DNA from: Paenibacillaceae bacterium GAS479 | Lineage (GTDB): Bacteria; Bacillota; Bacilli; Paenibacillales; Paenibacillaceae | Direction of reading: 5' to 3' | Assembly (NCBI GenBank): GCA_900105225.1 | Contig: LT629764.1 | Span: 1,727,501 to 1,791,500 of the forward strand | DNA length: 64,000 nucleotides | In this document: positions 51,235 through 60,936 of the stretch, in pieces | Position numbering within the stretch: the first letter of the stretch is position 1 | Layout: the number at the start of each line of letters is the position of its first letter | The notes under the pieces: generated by a model | What the model was told of the DNA's origin: nothing | Database searches by the model: none | What the model saw: only the letters and a program-made list of their open reading frames with translations | Made by a program: the position numbers and the translations under genes

Positions 51235-51386
51235 GTCGTCATTCCTTCCTGCTTATTATGTTCAACTAAAATTAACGTGGAATAACAAGGAAATGTTTCT
51301 GTTTTATGGTTTAGATCGAAGGGGTATCTCCATAAATTCTATATAAAAACGATGCGAGGCTGCTCGAATTATCGCTCCAATCAGCA

Positions 51387-51431
51387 AAGGCCGTTCCGGT
51401 GTCATCAGCGATGACCTCGGAACGGCCCCTT
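51387..51431 (-). terminator. Terminator after the SRPBCC gene
   Basis: AAGGCCGTTCCG and CGGAACGGCCCCTT with an inner TCATC/GATGA pair form a hairpin 38 nt beyond the stop of the SRPBCC gene. The T-run is short. Confidence 0.65.
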
Positions 51432-51468
51432 AAATTAAACTAACCTGCCCGTCAGCAAATCCAACTAA

Positions 51469-51885
51469 TCAACCCAGAAACGCCTGTCGCAAAGCCTCAA
51501 GCCCATTCTTGTAAATCCCATGAAACAGAGCTATGACCTCTTCGTCGCTAACCCCAACAGGGGTAAAGCTACCCGACCACTCTACCAGCGATGTTTCGCT
51601 GCCCGCAATCTCTCGAATGCGGATCGTGGCTTGATATTCAGTCGCCGGAAATGGTGCTTCCGTAATCGAATAGGTATAAAAGCGTTCCTTATTGTTGAAT
51701 TCTTCCAGACGCTCCATGATTACATCACCTTTAGGGTTAACCAACCGACGCACACGTCCACCTTGGGTTAGCTCGCTACTAGATATATAAGGCAACCAGT
51801 CTGGTAGCGAGTTAAAACCTCCAATCAATTGCCATACCTCATCAGGAGAAGCTGGAATTTCAATTGTTGCAGCAGTGTGTGCCAT
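51469..51885 (-). CDS. SRPBCC (polyketide cyclase-like) protein
   Basis: 138 residues. The pattern IEIPASPDEVWQLIGGFNSLPDWLP at the start and the closing helix YKNGLEALRQAF fit the polyketide-cyclase/dehydrase branch of the START fold, a cytosolic hydrophobic-ligand binder. It starts 5 nt after the aldo/keto reductase stop, so it is in the same operon. The joint role may be processing of an aldehyde or ketone; the ligand is unknown. Confidence 0.88.
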   Translation of the reverse strand: MAHTAATIEIPASPDEVWQLIGGFNSLPDWLPYISSSELTQGGRVRRLVNPKGDVIMERLEEFNNKERFYTYSITEAPFPATEYQATIRIREIAGSETSLVEWSGSFTPVGVSDEEVIALFHGIYKNGLEALRQAFLG

Positions 51886-51890
51886 ATGGA

Positions 51891-52913
51891 TTACCCCTTT
51901 CTGGAATCGATTGGAAGCGGCGCATGGGGCGCCACTAGTTGCTGTTCACGCATTTCCCGCCAAAATGCAACCGGAATAACTTCGTTTAATGCAGCCTGAT
52001 CCTCTGCGATTCGCTCGGGGCGGCTAGCACCAGGGATGACGCCAGCAACGGCTGGATTAGCCAGTACGAATTGGAGGGCGGCCGATTTGATGCTGATTCC
52101 GTGGCGCAGCGCAATGCTTTTGATACGCTCGACTTTTGCAACGATTTCCGGAGATGCTTTCTGATACTCGAAGTGTGTACCTCCAGCCAGAATACCTGAG
52201 CTATAAGGGCCGCCGATAATAATGCCGACATTTTGCTTTGCAGCTTCGGGCATCAATCTTTGTAGCGCGCGCTCATGATCGAGCAGCGTGTAGCGCCCAG
52301 CAAGCAAGCATACATCCGGCTTCGCTTCATCCAGTTCAAGAGTAATCTCAATCGGCTCCACACGGTTCACTCCGAGCCCCCAAGACTTAATTACTCCTTC
52401 TTCACGCAGGCGCGATAACACACGAAACGCCCCGGTTCGAGCAATTTCAAATTGTGAAAGCCACTCGTCACCATAGAAATCCTGTGCTACATCATGAACG
52501 TAGACGATATCCAAGCGATCGGTTTTCAAATGGTTCAGGCTCTGCTCGATAGATCGCAGGGTGGCGTCTGCGCTGTAATCGTTGACGATTTTATTGTTGC
52601 GACCGAATTCGAACAGTCCCCCCTTTTCGCCCAAGTCACGTGAGGATGCATCTTCAAGTTCGTCCAGAACCAAGCGGCCTACTTTTGTACTTAGCACATA
52701 ATCGTCGCGACGGCGTTTCGAAAGTGCTTCACCAAGACGGATCTCCGCCAGGCCGGCGCCATACAATGGGGCCGTGTCGAAGTAGCGAATGCCATGCTCC
52801 CAAGCAGCATCTACCGTTGCGATTGCTTCTTCTTCCGGAATGTTACGAAACATATTGCCGAGCGGGGCCGTGCCAAAACCTAGTTTTCCTTGCAGCGTAT
52901 TTATCATATTCAT
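51891..52913 (-). CDS. Aldo/keto reductase (D-threo-aldose 1-dehydrogenase-like)
   Basis: 340 residues. Catalytic residues are D and Y in RYFDTAPLYGAG, K in VLSTKVGRL and H in IVYVHDVAQD; the cofactor part is VIPGASRPERI. The form with SRDLGEKGGLFEFGRNNK is the D-threo-aldose/L-fucose dehydrogenase-like subgroup. AAGGAGGATAT precedes the start. It is 23 nt from the next reductase and directly followed by the SRPBCC gene, all on the minus strand and divergent from the TetR gene. Confidence 0.9.
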   Translation of the reverse strand: MNMINTLQGKLGFGTAPLGNMFRNIPEEEAIATVDAAWEHGIRYFDTAPLYGAGLAEIRLGEALSKRRRDDYVLSTKVGRLVLDELEDASSRDLGEKGGLFEFGRNNKIVNDYSADATLRSIEQSLNHLKTDRLDIVYVHDVAQDFYGDEWLSQFEIARTGAFRVLSRLREEGVIKSWGLGVNRVEPIEITLELDEAKPDVCLLAGRYTLLDHERALQRLMPEAAKQNVGIIIGGPYSSGILAGGTHFEYQKASPEIVAKVERIKSIALRHGISIKSAALQFVLANPAVAGVIPGASRPERIAEDQAALNEVIPVAFWREMREQQLVAPHAPLPIDSRKG

Positions 52914-52936
52914 ATATCCTCCTTATCATGTTACTA

Positions 52937-53779
52937 TTAAAAATCAAAATTATCCGGGTCCGGACCGACGCGAAGACTCTGATTCAATCCATGAATTCGC
53001 TCCATATCCTCTTTTGTGATCTCAAAATCAAACACAGATGCATTTTCAACGATACGATGTTCTTTAGTCGATTTTGGAATAGTGACTACACCATTTTGCA
53101 GGTCCCAGCGCAGTATAACTTGGGCAATAGACTTCTGATATTTATCTGCAATCTCTTTTAAAACTGGATTATCTAATAACTGGCCCTGCATTAAAGGAGA
53201 CCATGCTTCAAATTGAATGCCTTGATCCTTACAAAAATCTTGCAGTCCCTTTTGCGTCAAACGCGGATGATACTCCACTTGATTCACCATTGGTTTAATC
53301 TCTGAATCCTTCATTAACTCTTCAAGGTGGTGAATATGGAAATTACTTACCCCGATCGCTTTTACTCGTCCTTCTTTATAAATGGTTTCCAATGCTTTCC
53401 ATGCTTCTTTAAACTTGCCTTCTACAGGCCAGTGAATCAAATATAAATCCAAATAATCCAGATCCAGCTTTTTTAAACTCGTTTCATAGGCTGCTAGTGT
53501 TGACTCGTACCCTAAGTCGGCATTCCATACTTTTGATGTTACAAATAGTTCTTCCCGCGCAATCCCCGCTTCTTTCAAGCCTTCGCTAATCCCTCTTCCG
53601 ACACCCTCTTCATTTTCATAGATGGCGGCTGTATCAATGCTGCGATATCCATGCTTGATCGCTGTTTTTACCGCGTTCTCAAGCTCTTGTCCTTCCTCTA
53701 CCTTAAATACTCCCAAGCCAAACCAGGGCATTTCCACACCATTGTGAAGGGTTGTTTTATCTTGTAAATTGTTCGTCAT
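52937..53779 (-). CDS. yvgN: Aldo/keto reductase (YvgN/glyoxal reductase-like)
   Basis: 280 residues, very close to B. subtilis YvgN, a methylglyoxal/glyoxal reductase. The tetrad is D and Y in SIDTAAIYENEEGVG, K in FVTSKVWN and H in YLIHWPV; the NADP site is VTIPKSTKEHRI. GAGGAGG precedes the start. It heads a three-gene minus-strand unit. The palindrome AAAAGTACGTACTTTT lies about 110 bp upstream. The TetR gene opposite may control it in addition to the exporter. Confidence 0.85.
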   Translation of the reverse strand: MTNNLQDKTTLHNGVEMPWFGLGVFKVEEGQELENAVKTAIKHGYRSIDTAAIYENEEGVGRGISEGLKEAGIAREELFVTSKVWNADLGYESTLAAYETSLKKLDLDYLDLYLIHWPVEGKFKEAWKALETIYKEGRVKAIGVSNFHIHHLEELMKDSEIKPMVNQVEYHPRLTQKGLQDFCKDQGIQFEAWSPLMQGQLLDNPVLKEIADKYQKSIAQVILRWDLQNGVVTIPKSTKEHRIVENASVFDFEITKEDMERIHGLNQSLRVGPDPDNFDF

Positions 53780-53887
53780 TTAAATATCCTCCTCATTTAT
53801 GATCTTTAACCTATTTAATATCTAATATTGTTAGTGGGTAATTTGATCATGCAGTAAACAATAGTATGATCCATTTCATTTTTTAAT

Positions 53888-54003
53888 AAAAGTACGTACT
53901 TTTTTGTACTGTAGGCACTTAAAAGTTCCTATTGTCCTATCTAATAGAATAGTTGCTCAAAGAGCAACATTGCACAATGGGCAACTAAATGTTAGAGTAT
54001 AAT
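53888..54003. promoter_or_regulatory. Shared control region of reductase and TetR operons
   Basis: AAAAGTACGTACTTTT (53888-53903) is a perfect 16-bp palindrome on the reductase side. GTTGCTCAAAGAGCAAC (53952-53968) and TTGCACAATGGGCAAC (53970-53985) are two tandem copies of a GTTGCnCnTTGnGCAA-type site on the TetR side. TATAAT at 53998-54003 is the -10 of the TetR gene. TetR autoregulation is therefore likely. Confidence 0.8.
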
Positions 54004-54025
54004 AAGGCGAATTGGGGTGATTTTG

Positions 54026-54643
54026 ATGATGAATAAACTAAGCTTACGTAGAATCAAGAGGGAGGCGACCGCACACGCTTTGGCTCAAGCGGCGTTCGAA
54101 CTTACACTCGAACATGGATTAGACGGCTTTGTCGTCGAGGATGTAGCACAGCTTGCTGGCTACTCCCGAAGAACTTTCGCTAACCACTATTCCTGCAAGG
54201 AAGAAGCGGTCGCGATGGCGGCTGTACCCTTCCATGGGATAGAAGAAGCGGTGGCTATATTTGATAACATACCTGAGAGCTCAACGCCACTTGACGTCAT
54301 GTACCAATTTATGAAGTTGCAACTAACCGAAGAAATTATTCAAAAAATGCTCCGACTCGTGACGCTTTCCAAAGAGCATCCGACGCTTGAGCCGTACATG
54401 CTTACTGTATTTCACCGTTTGGCAACAGAGGCTCAGCAGGTATTGAACGACTTATTCAAAGAGCATTATCCTGCGATTTACAGCCATGTTCTCACCGGTG
54501 CGGTTACCGGCGCCATTTTCCCCTTATTTGACGGAACGCTCAAAGTGGTGCTTCCTGGTCAACCAATGGATGAGGTCCCTGGTGCCGAATCGTTTGATCA
54601 ATATTTAGACACTGTATTTGGCTATTTGCGTAACGGATTGTAG
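54026..54643 (+). CDS. TetR-family transcriptional regulator
   Basis: 205 residues from the ATG at 54026 (GGGGTGA upstream; GTG 54017 is an alternative). The N-terminal helix-turn-helix is AFELTLEHGLDGFVVEDVAQLAGYSRRTFANHY, in which the recognition helix is YSRRTFANHY. The C-terminal ligand domain is less conserved. It is followed 44 nt later by an MMPL exporter gene, so it most likely represses that and itself, with release by a substrate of the exporter. Confidence 0.92.
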   Translation: MMNKLSLRRIKREATAHALAQAAFELTLEHGLDGFVVEDVAQLAGYSRRTFANHYSCKEEAVAMAAVPFHGIEEAVAIFDNIPESSTPLDVMYQFMKLQLTEEIIQKMLRLVTLSKEHPTLEPYMLTVFHRLATEAQQVLNDLFKEHYPAIYSHVLTGAVTGAIFPLFDGTLKVVLPGQPMDEVPGAESFDQYLDTVFGYLRNGL

Positions 54644-54687
54644 CGTCTGACGGGATTATTTATAGGGAAAAAGGGGAGAACACTACA

Positions 54688-57006
54688 GTGTCCAAATTTT
54701 TGTATTCGATAGGAAAACGAGCATTCGATAAGCCATGGCACTTCATCGTTAGCTGGGTTGCGATTCTAGGTATCCTCGTGGCGATGCTCTTCTCCAACGG
54801 TATACATCTAAGTTCCGAGATGAAAATTGAGGGAACAGAAGCGCAAAATGTACTGGACAAATTGGCAAAAGAGCTTCCGGAAGCGTCCGGTGGACAAGGA
54901 AGCGTCGTGTTCACATCGAAAAAAGGCGAGCGCCTAGATACACCCGAACGGCTTGCTGCAATCAGCAAGGCTGTTAATGAAGTTTATACTATCGACCATG
55001 TAATCAATCCCGCCGATTATGCCAAACAAGCGGCTGCAGCGGCTTCCGGAAATGCTCAAGGCACAATGCCGAAGCAGGCTGCTACTGCACCACCGGCTAA
55101 TATGCCTCCCTACGGACCTCTGATGATCAATGGTGCTCCGTTACCTGGCATGTTGATCTCCACTGATGGCAACGTTGCCCTGTTCCAGTTCCAGTTTACC
55201 GTTCAGCAAACGTCTGTGCCTAAAGAGGTTCAGGAAAAGGTAATCGAGGCCGTTATGGCGACCGAGAATGGCACCGGTATTACGGCGTTACCAAGCGAAT
55301 CACTTACGACCGGCGTGCCTGGGGCCAGCATCGCTGAAGTTATCGGCATTGCCATTGCCGCGGTTGTTCTATTCATCACGCTCGGCTCCTTGGTCACTGC
55401 AGGTCTTCCGCTTCTAGTTGCACTGTTCGGTGTTGCTGTTGGATTAGTGGGAGCATTTTCGATCTCCAAATTCTTTAATATGGGCGAAATCACACCAGTC
55501 CTAGCACTCATGATTGGATTGGCTGTCGGAATCGACTACTCGTTATTCATCGTGAATCGTCAGCGCCGGATGATCCTCGATCAAGGGTTGAGTGCACGAG
55601 AAGCTGCGAGCAGAGCGATTGGCACAGCAGGCAGCGCCGTATTTTTCGCTGGCTTAACCGTTATTATTGCCTTGTGCGGCATGCTTGTAATCGGGATTCA
55701 ATTCTTATCCGCGATGGCATTGGTTGCAGCAGCGACCGTTTTCATTAGTGTACTTGTTGCCCTAACCCTGTTGCCAGCGCTGCTGGGTTTGTTAGGCGAA
55801 CGTATTTGCTCAACCAAATTACGCAACAAGAGCCTTACAAAAGCAGCAAACCACCGCATCGCAAGCGGATGGGTCAACGGAGTTGTAAAATATCGCTGGC
55901 TCGTTATAGTCGGGATAATCGCAGTTCTAGGTGTAGCGGCAATCCCAGTAACAAAAATGAACTTGGGCATTCCTTCCGCCGCTACGGCGAATCTAGATTC
56001 AACGACAAGACAAAGTTATGACGCTATATCAAATGGTTTTGGAGAAGGATTCAACGGCCCTCTGCTTCTCGTTGCCGAGGCCAGTGATTCTTCCGGCAAG
56101 GTATCACCGGAATCATTGGGCAAACTGGTTGGGGATATCCAGAAGCTAGAGGACGTCTCGCTTGTGACACCTATGGGAATGAACAAAACTGGCGACATGG
56201 CAATCCTAAATCTGATTCCAAAGTCAGGACCGACCGACGAAGCGACTAAAAACTTGGTTAAGGAACTACGTGATCCAAGCTTTGCACAGAAGTACAATGT
56301 GACGCTTGGAGTTACCGGTTTTACAGCCATCAACATCGATATGTCGGATAGGCTGACAGAGGTTTTCCCGCTGTACGTAGTCATTATCGTCATTCTCTCG
56401 CTTATCATTCTTTTGTTAGTGTTTCGTTCGATCATCGTCCCTATTAAAGCCACGGTCGGTTTCCTGCTCAGCGTGCTTGCCACGTTCGGGCTCACGACAG
56501 CGGTATTCCAATGGGGATGGCTCCACTCCCTGTTCGGGATAGACAACGGCGGTCCGTTGCTCAGCTTCATGCCGATCTTGGTTACGGGAATCCTTTACGG
56601 GCTGGCTATGGATTATCAGGTGTTCCTTGTAAGCTCTATGCGCGAGTCTTACGTTCATGGGCATCGGGGAATCGACAGTGTCGTACATGGGTATAAGCAA
56701 TCCAGTCTTGTCGTTGTAGCAGCTGCGATCATCATGGTATCCGTCTTTGCCGGCTTCATTTTCACCGATGATATTATGATCAAACAAATAGGTTTCGCGC
56801 TTGCTATAGGCATTCTGATCGATTCTTTCCTCATCCGTATGACGTTGGTGCCGGCAGTGATGGCGGTCTTTGGCGACAAAGCATGGGGTCTTCCTAAGTG
56901 GCTGGATCGTATTCTGCCCAACCTGGACGTCGAAGGCGATAAACTTCTCGCTGAACTCAACAAGAGCGAAGAAGGCGAAAAGGCCAAGGTGGCTCATTCG
57001 CATTAA
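54688..57006 (+). CDS. MMPL-family (RND-type) membrane transporter
   Basis: 772 residues, GTG start behind AAGGGGAG. Twelve hydrophobic helices in two repeats with two large outside loops. Proton-relay aspartates appear in GLAVGIDYSLFIVNRQR (repeat 1) and YGLAMDYQVFLVSS (repeat 2), the hallmarks of MMPL/YdfJ-type proteins. The first loop contains an Ala/Pro-rich stretch (AAAASGNAQGTMPK). It probably exports lipids or drugs using the proton gradient, under the TetR gene upstream. Confidence 0.93.
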   Translation: MSKFLYSIGKRAFDKPWHFIVSWVAILGILVAMLFSNGIHLSSEMKIEGTEAQNVLDKLAKELPEASGGQGSVVFTSKKGERLDTPERLAAISKAVNEVYTIDHVINPADYAKQAAAAASGNAQGTMPKQAATAPPANMPPYGPLMINGAPLPGMLISTDGNVALFQFQFTVQQTSVPKEVQEKVIEAVMATENGTGITALPSESLTTGVPGASIAEVIGIAIAAVVLFITLGSLVTAGLPLLVALFGVAVGLVGAFSISKFFNMGEITPVLALMIGLAVGIDYSLFIVNRQRRMILDQGLSAREAASRAIGTAGSAVFFAGLTVIIALCGMLVIGIQFLSAMALVAAATVFISVLVALTLLPALLGLLGERICSTKLRNKSLTKAANHRIASGWVNGVVKYRWLVIVGIIAVLGVAAIPVTKMNLGIPSAATANLDSTTRQSYDAISNGFGEGFNGPLLLVAEASDSSGKVSPESLGKLVGDIQKLEDVSLVTPMGMNKTGDMAILNLIPKSGPTDEATKNLVKELRDPSFAQKYNVTLGVTGFTAINIDMSDRLTEVFPLYVVIIVILSLIILLLVFRSIIVPIKATVGFLLSVLATFGLTTAVFQWGWLHSLFGIDNGGPLLSFMPILVTGILYGLAMDYQVFLVSSMRESYVHGHRGIDSVVHGYKQSSLVVVAAAIIMVSVFAGFIFTDDIMIKQIGFALAIGILIDSFLIRMTLVPAVMAVFGDKAWGLPKWLDRILPNLDVEGDKLLAELNKSEEGEKAKVAHSH

Positions 57007-57157
57007 TAGCATCTCTTTGAATTGAGAGCTGTATTGCAAAAACGGAGCTTCTCAATAACCCCTTAAAACTAGCTGGCGGTTTTAAATTAAAGCCTAATTA
57101 ACAAAACGGGACTGTTCCATAAGCCCCTAAAATCGGTACGTATTAAGCTGTACCAGC

Positions 57158-57200
57158 AAAACGGGAGGAGACTGAGCTATGCTCAGCTTCCTCCCGTTTC
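57158..57200 (+). terminator. Terminator of the TetR-MMPL operon
   Basis: AACGGGAGGAGACTGAGC and GCTCAGCTTCCTCCCGTT around TAT. The arms GGGAGGAGACTGAGC/GCTCAGCTTCCTCCC equal those of the mannosidase operon terminator at 27730. The remaining DNA at 57007-57157 and 57201-57434 holds degenerate AAAACGG words and nothing else. Confidence 0.88.
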
Positions 57201-57434
57201 GTTTATGTGCTATCGCGGCCCTCTTCAGCAAATTGCGGGCAAGGCAAAGCCATCTCACTTGGAGGATGAACTTAGTTAGCCCTTTAAGGGAAAATCCAAG
57301 TACCCTTTGATTTAATAGTGACAGATGCCCCATTCAATTAAAGTCTGCCATTCCTCCTTCACTCCGTTCATATTCAGTCCATATTCATTTGTTAACATAA
57401 CCTCATTCCAATATTGAATTGAGGTTGATTTCCT

Positions 57435-58982
57435 ATGTCCCTGCAGCCATCCGCGGCCTCCGCCGCCCATTCCGCTCCCGGCACGGCGACAAACAGTCGT
57501 ATCGTACTCGCGGGAATACTAGTCGGGCTGATCTTCTCCGAGCTCGACGAAACGATTGTCACGACCGCCATGCCCACCATCATCCGGGACCTGCACGGCA
57601 TGTCCCTTTACGGCTGGGTCGCAGGCATCTACGCGCTGGCGCTTACCGCTTTCATGCCGATTCTCGGCAAGATGGCCGACCTTTTCGGCCGCAAAAAGAT
57701 TTATCTCGCCTGCATGGTGCTGTTCATCATTGGCTCCATCATCAGCGGAGCATCCGGCTCCATGTCCATGCTGCTTATCGGTAGGGGCATCCAGGGCATC
57801 GGCGCCGGAGGCCTCATGCCGATCGCTATGCTGATCATGACGGATATGTACCCCGTGGAGAAACGAGCCAAATTAATGGCCCTCGTCGGGCCGATCATGT
57901 TCATCCCGCAGCTGGCAGGTCCACTTCTCGGAGGCGTCATTGTGGATGCCATCAGTTGGCACTGGATATTCTTTATCAATATCCCCGTAGGTGTCGTTGC
58001 AGCGATTCTAATCGGTAAAGGACTTCAGGAATCCCGCGGCGAGGGCAAGCCGTCCATCGACTGGGCGGGAGCTGCGCTTATCCTGGGCGCCATCGTATCG
58101 CTCCTGCTCACTCCCGAGCTGGTCAATATGGGCTCTTACACCTGGCATTCGCCGCTGATCATCGGCCTGCTTATTATAGGAGCCGTGCTGCTCGCCGCCT
58201 TTGTTTGGGTGGAGTCGCGCGCCAAGGAGCCGGTCATTCCGCTGCATCTGTTCCGCAACCGTACGGTCGTAGCGCTCGGGGCTTTAATTTTCCTGTCGAT
58301 GCTCGGCATTCAAGGCTCTCTGGCTTCCTTTCCGTTCTACGCCCAGCATGTCATCGGCTTGTCGCCTACAGCCTCTGGCTACATGACACTCCCTGTCATG
58401 GCCGGTGGAATAGGAGCAAGTATCGCAGTCGGCTGGGTTATCACCCGAATTCCCTACAAGGATCTAATCGTAGTCTCCCTGGCGCTGCCGATTGCGGCGT
58501 TCGCGATGCTCTCGACGATCCATGCGGGCACCTCCATCATCTTTATTCTGGTTGCATTCCTGTTGCTGGGAGCGGGATTCGGCGTGTTATTCGGCTCAGA
58601 CAACCTGATCGTCCAGGAGTCCGTGGACAAACGGGACGGCGGCAGCGCCATCGCAACGGTTCAGCTATTCCAGTCATTCGGCGTGACAATCGGCTTCAGC
58701 CTTTTCGGCAGCCTGCTGTCCGGAAGGATCGAGTCCGGCGTAGCAGGCATCGCAGACCAACTGCCAGCTGGCTCGGAAACAGCCGTCGCATCCGGCGCCA
58801 TGCCCACCGGTTTATCCCAGCATCTCATCCATGCCATCGAGTCCGTTTACTCCAACGCTTTCTCCTTCATCTTCACACTGGCCGGCATCATCGCCGTGCT
58901 CGCCTTCGCCACAAGCTGGCTGCTGAAGCGGGAGAAGTTATCCTCTTCTCCAGAGCCGTCCGGCGAGGAGCAGGTTGCTTGA
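57435..58982 (+). CDS. MFS multidrug exporter, DHA2 (EmrB/QacA) family
   Basis: 515 residues with fourteen hydrophobic helices. Motif A is GKMADLFGRKKI after helix 2; the acid in helix 1 is LDETIVTTAMPTI; the antiporter motif C is LAGPLLGGVI. It exports drugs or small organic compounds against H+. GAGGTTGA precedes the ATG. The GC content is higher than neighbouring genes, with many G/C third positions, so it may have a different origin or expression level. It stands alone; regulator not evident. Confidence 0.92.
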   Translation: MSLQPSAASAAHSAPGTATNSRIVLAGILVGLIFSELDETIVTTAMPTIIRDLHGMSLYGWVAGIYALALTAFMPILGKMADLFGRKKIYLACMVLFIIGSIISGASGSMSMLLIGRGIQGIGAGGLMPIAMLIMTDMYPVEKRAKLMALVGPIMFIPQLAGPLLGGVIVDAISWHWIFFINIPVGVVAAILIGKGLQESRGEGKPSIDWAGAALILGAIVSLLLTPELVNMGSYTWHSPLIIGLLIIGAVLLAAFVWVESRAKEPVIPLHLFRNRTVVALGALIFLSMLGIQGSLASFPFYAQHVIGLSPTASGYMTLPVMAGGIGASIAVGWVITRIPYKDLIVVSLALPIAAFAMLSTIHAGTSIIFILVAFLLLGAGFGVLFGSDNLIVQESVDKRDGGSAIATVQLFQSFGVTIGFSLFGSLLSGRIESGVAGIADQLPAGSETAVASGAMPTGLSQHLIHAIESVYSNAFSFIFTLAGIIAVLAFATSWLLKREKLSSSPEPSGEEQVA

Positions 58983-59036
58983 ATTTGAGGTATTCCTAAC
59001 TTTAGGACGCTTGCTTTTCGGTAGCCTTGACTCCTT

Positions 59037-59663
59037 TTATAATAAAATAAGCGAAAACGACATAAAATCATAAATAATATGCGTGGCTGTACCAGTAATA
59101 ATCGATTTATTCCGCAAGCTTGCAATCGTAAATGGCACACGGATTAAGCCAATTATGGCGACTTGAAGATAATCGAAGTTATAAGTCTGCAGGTGGGCAG
59201 CTCCAAAAATAACAGTCGTAATGATGATCATAATGACAACAGCCTTTTTGCTACCTCCCAACCAATTAGCGCCTATTAGGAGGGGGACCATCACCATAAG
59301 TTCTTCGCCTATTAGACTTGGCACCAGAATAAGAAAAGTCTCAGAGATATGTTGAGCTCCCGGATTGCTGGTGAAGCTATGGCCGAAAACGAAGGCGGCA
59401 ATGATTGCGATCGTGTAGCCGATAACGATTGTAGCAAAAAAAGCGAGTATAACAGTCAAAATCGGGCGATTTTTGGGGACGGCATACAGCTCTTTTAACC
59501 CTTCCAAACCGAACGTTAAAATAGTACCTACAATACCGGCAATCATCAGATAGGCATAACCCAGCGGCCATCCAGAGACAAGTCCCCAAAAGGCGATAAC
59601 GAGCAAAACAATACTAATAACTGCGCCAACGTGATTCATTTTCCGTGTCAATAATTGATCCAT
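59037..59663 (-). CDS. CPBP-family intramembrane metalloprotease
   Basis: 208 residues from the ATG at 59663, after GGAGG; an ATG at 59699 lacks a ribosome site. Six to seven helices. The CPBP motifs are LIGEELMVMVPL (glutamate pair), FGAAHLQTYNF (histidine) and THIIYDFM (histidine). The first motif lacks the arginine usual in EExxxR. It may process prenylated or membrane peptides, or give bacteriocin immunity. No target gene is adjacent. Confidence 0.82.
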   Translation of the reverse strand: MDQLLTRKMNHVGAVISIVLLVIAFWGLVSGWPLGYAYLMIAGIVGTILTFGLEGLKELYAVPKNRPILTVILAFFATIVIGYTIAIIAAFVFGHSFTSNPGAQHISETFLILVPSLIGEELMVMVPLLIGANWLGGSKKAVVIMIIITTVIFGAAHLQTYNFDYLQVAIIGLIRVPFTIASLRNKSIITGTATHIIYDFMSFSLILL

Positions 59664-59778
59664 AATATCCTCCAAATGATGAGTCATAGGAAGCCTCAAT
59701 GTCTGATGATGTGAGTGTTTGTACGGTGTATCCTAGCCTGAAGTAGTATTCTGATGTTATTTAATGAAAATCGTAATT

Positions 59779-60936
59779 TTAATAAACTGCAAATGGATCC
59801 GTATTTTTGGAAAGGAATTGAGTCCAACTGAATTTAAATTCTGGATTGCCCACTACAGCCGGTGCAATAGCGTTGGTTTCGAAAAATACCGTGAACCCTG
59901 CGTTAGTCAAGTAATAGTTGTCCAAGTAGGCGTTGGAGCCTTTTGTTAGATTTTTAAATTGCTCGATCGAGTAACCGGAAGATTCGGTACCGTTCTTGAC
60001 TTGCTCCTGGAGTGATTTCTTAATGTCCCGGTTGTAATTGCTGTTGGATTTCAACAAGTCGCTGAGTTTGATTACAGTGCCATCCTTCAGTGAAAACGTA
60101 AGACCTGCCTGTGAGCCCATTCCATGAGCGCCACCGAGGTACTGGTAATTAGTAAGCAGAAAACTGATTACTCCATTGCGGTTGTACGTCATTTTGTAAC
60201 CCAGTTTGAAATCGTATTTAGCGCCTTCAGTAGGTGCCCCCGATTTAGCCAATTGTTTTTCCGATGCTTCCAGAAACTTCTGTGCATGAGCTTTCAGAGT
60301 GTTGTTAATCGCAGCTTCAGCATCTTGATTAGCAAGCTCTGATACGACAGGGTACACAATTTTAATTTGGACATTGTTTTGAGAAGAGGGGGACTGCAGT
60401 TTGCTGGCAGTTACGCTCAGATCATTCATGCCTGCTTTTGTGATATTGACGGCACGAGTTTTCCCATTCCATTGGTCCAGGTAGCCAAAGGGCTCCGCTA
60501 AGGCCTTTACTGCAACGTAAGAAGTACCCCCGATTATTTGAGCTTCGTATCTTTGTCCAAGGCCGCTTCCGTTCAAGGTTACGAATGCACTATCGTTATC
60601 CAACGAGTAAGTTGCCGTATTTTCGCCCAGTGTAAGTTGGATGCTACGTGTTTGGGAGTCGTATTTAGCGGTTGCACCTATTGCCTGTGCCGCATCCTTT
60701 AGCGGAATGAGCGTATTTCCAACCGGGCTCAGAAAGGCTTGAGTACCGATTGCTTTTCCTTCGACTTGAACATTAACCTTAGCCTTAGCCGTTGTCGAAT
60801 TAGCAGCGCTTGCGGCAAGAACAGATCCCACGGACAGTGGTAACGTCACTGCAAAGCCGACTGTAGCCAATGTTACCGACAACACAAGTACAGGAAACCG
60901 TTTTTTGATTGAGATCTTATTAACTTGAGTTTCCAT
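59779..60936 (-). CDS. Secreted stalk-domain / DUF3298 protein
   Basis: 385 residues. A signal peptide covers about 14-43 (LSVTLATVGFAVTLP). Residues 52-160 are the copper-amine-oxidase N-terminal type stalk domain (TLIPLKDAAQAIGATAKYDS, GTSYVAVKALAEPFGY). Residues 172-385 fit the DUF4163/DUF3298 (RsiV-like) fold: QIKIVYPVVSEL, YLGGAHGMGSQAGLTF. The latter fold occurs in lysozyme-sensing anti-sigma factors, but no transmembrane anti-sigma part is seen, so it is probably a cell-wall-associated secreted protein. TTAAGGAGATAAT precedes the start. Confidence 0.85.
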   Translation of the reverse strand: METQVNKISIKKRFPVLVLSVTLATVGFAVTLPLSVGSVLAASAANSTTAKAKVNVQVEGKAIGTQAFLSPVGNTLIPLKDAAQAIGATAKYDSQTRSIQLTLGENTATYSLDNDSAFVTLNGSGLGQRYEAQIIGGTSYVAVKALAEPFGYLDQWNGKTRAVNITKAGMNDLSVTASKLQSPSSQNNVQIKIVYPVVSELANQDAEAAINNTLKAHAQKFLEASEKQLAKSGAPTEGAKYDFKLGYKMTYNRNGVISFLLTNYQYLGGAHGMGSQAGLTFSLKDGTVIKLSDLLKSNSNYNRDIKKSLQEQVKNGTESSGYSIEQFKNLTKGSNAYLDNYYLTNAGFTVFFETNAIAPAVVGNPEFKFSWTQFLSKNTDPFAVY

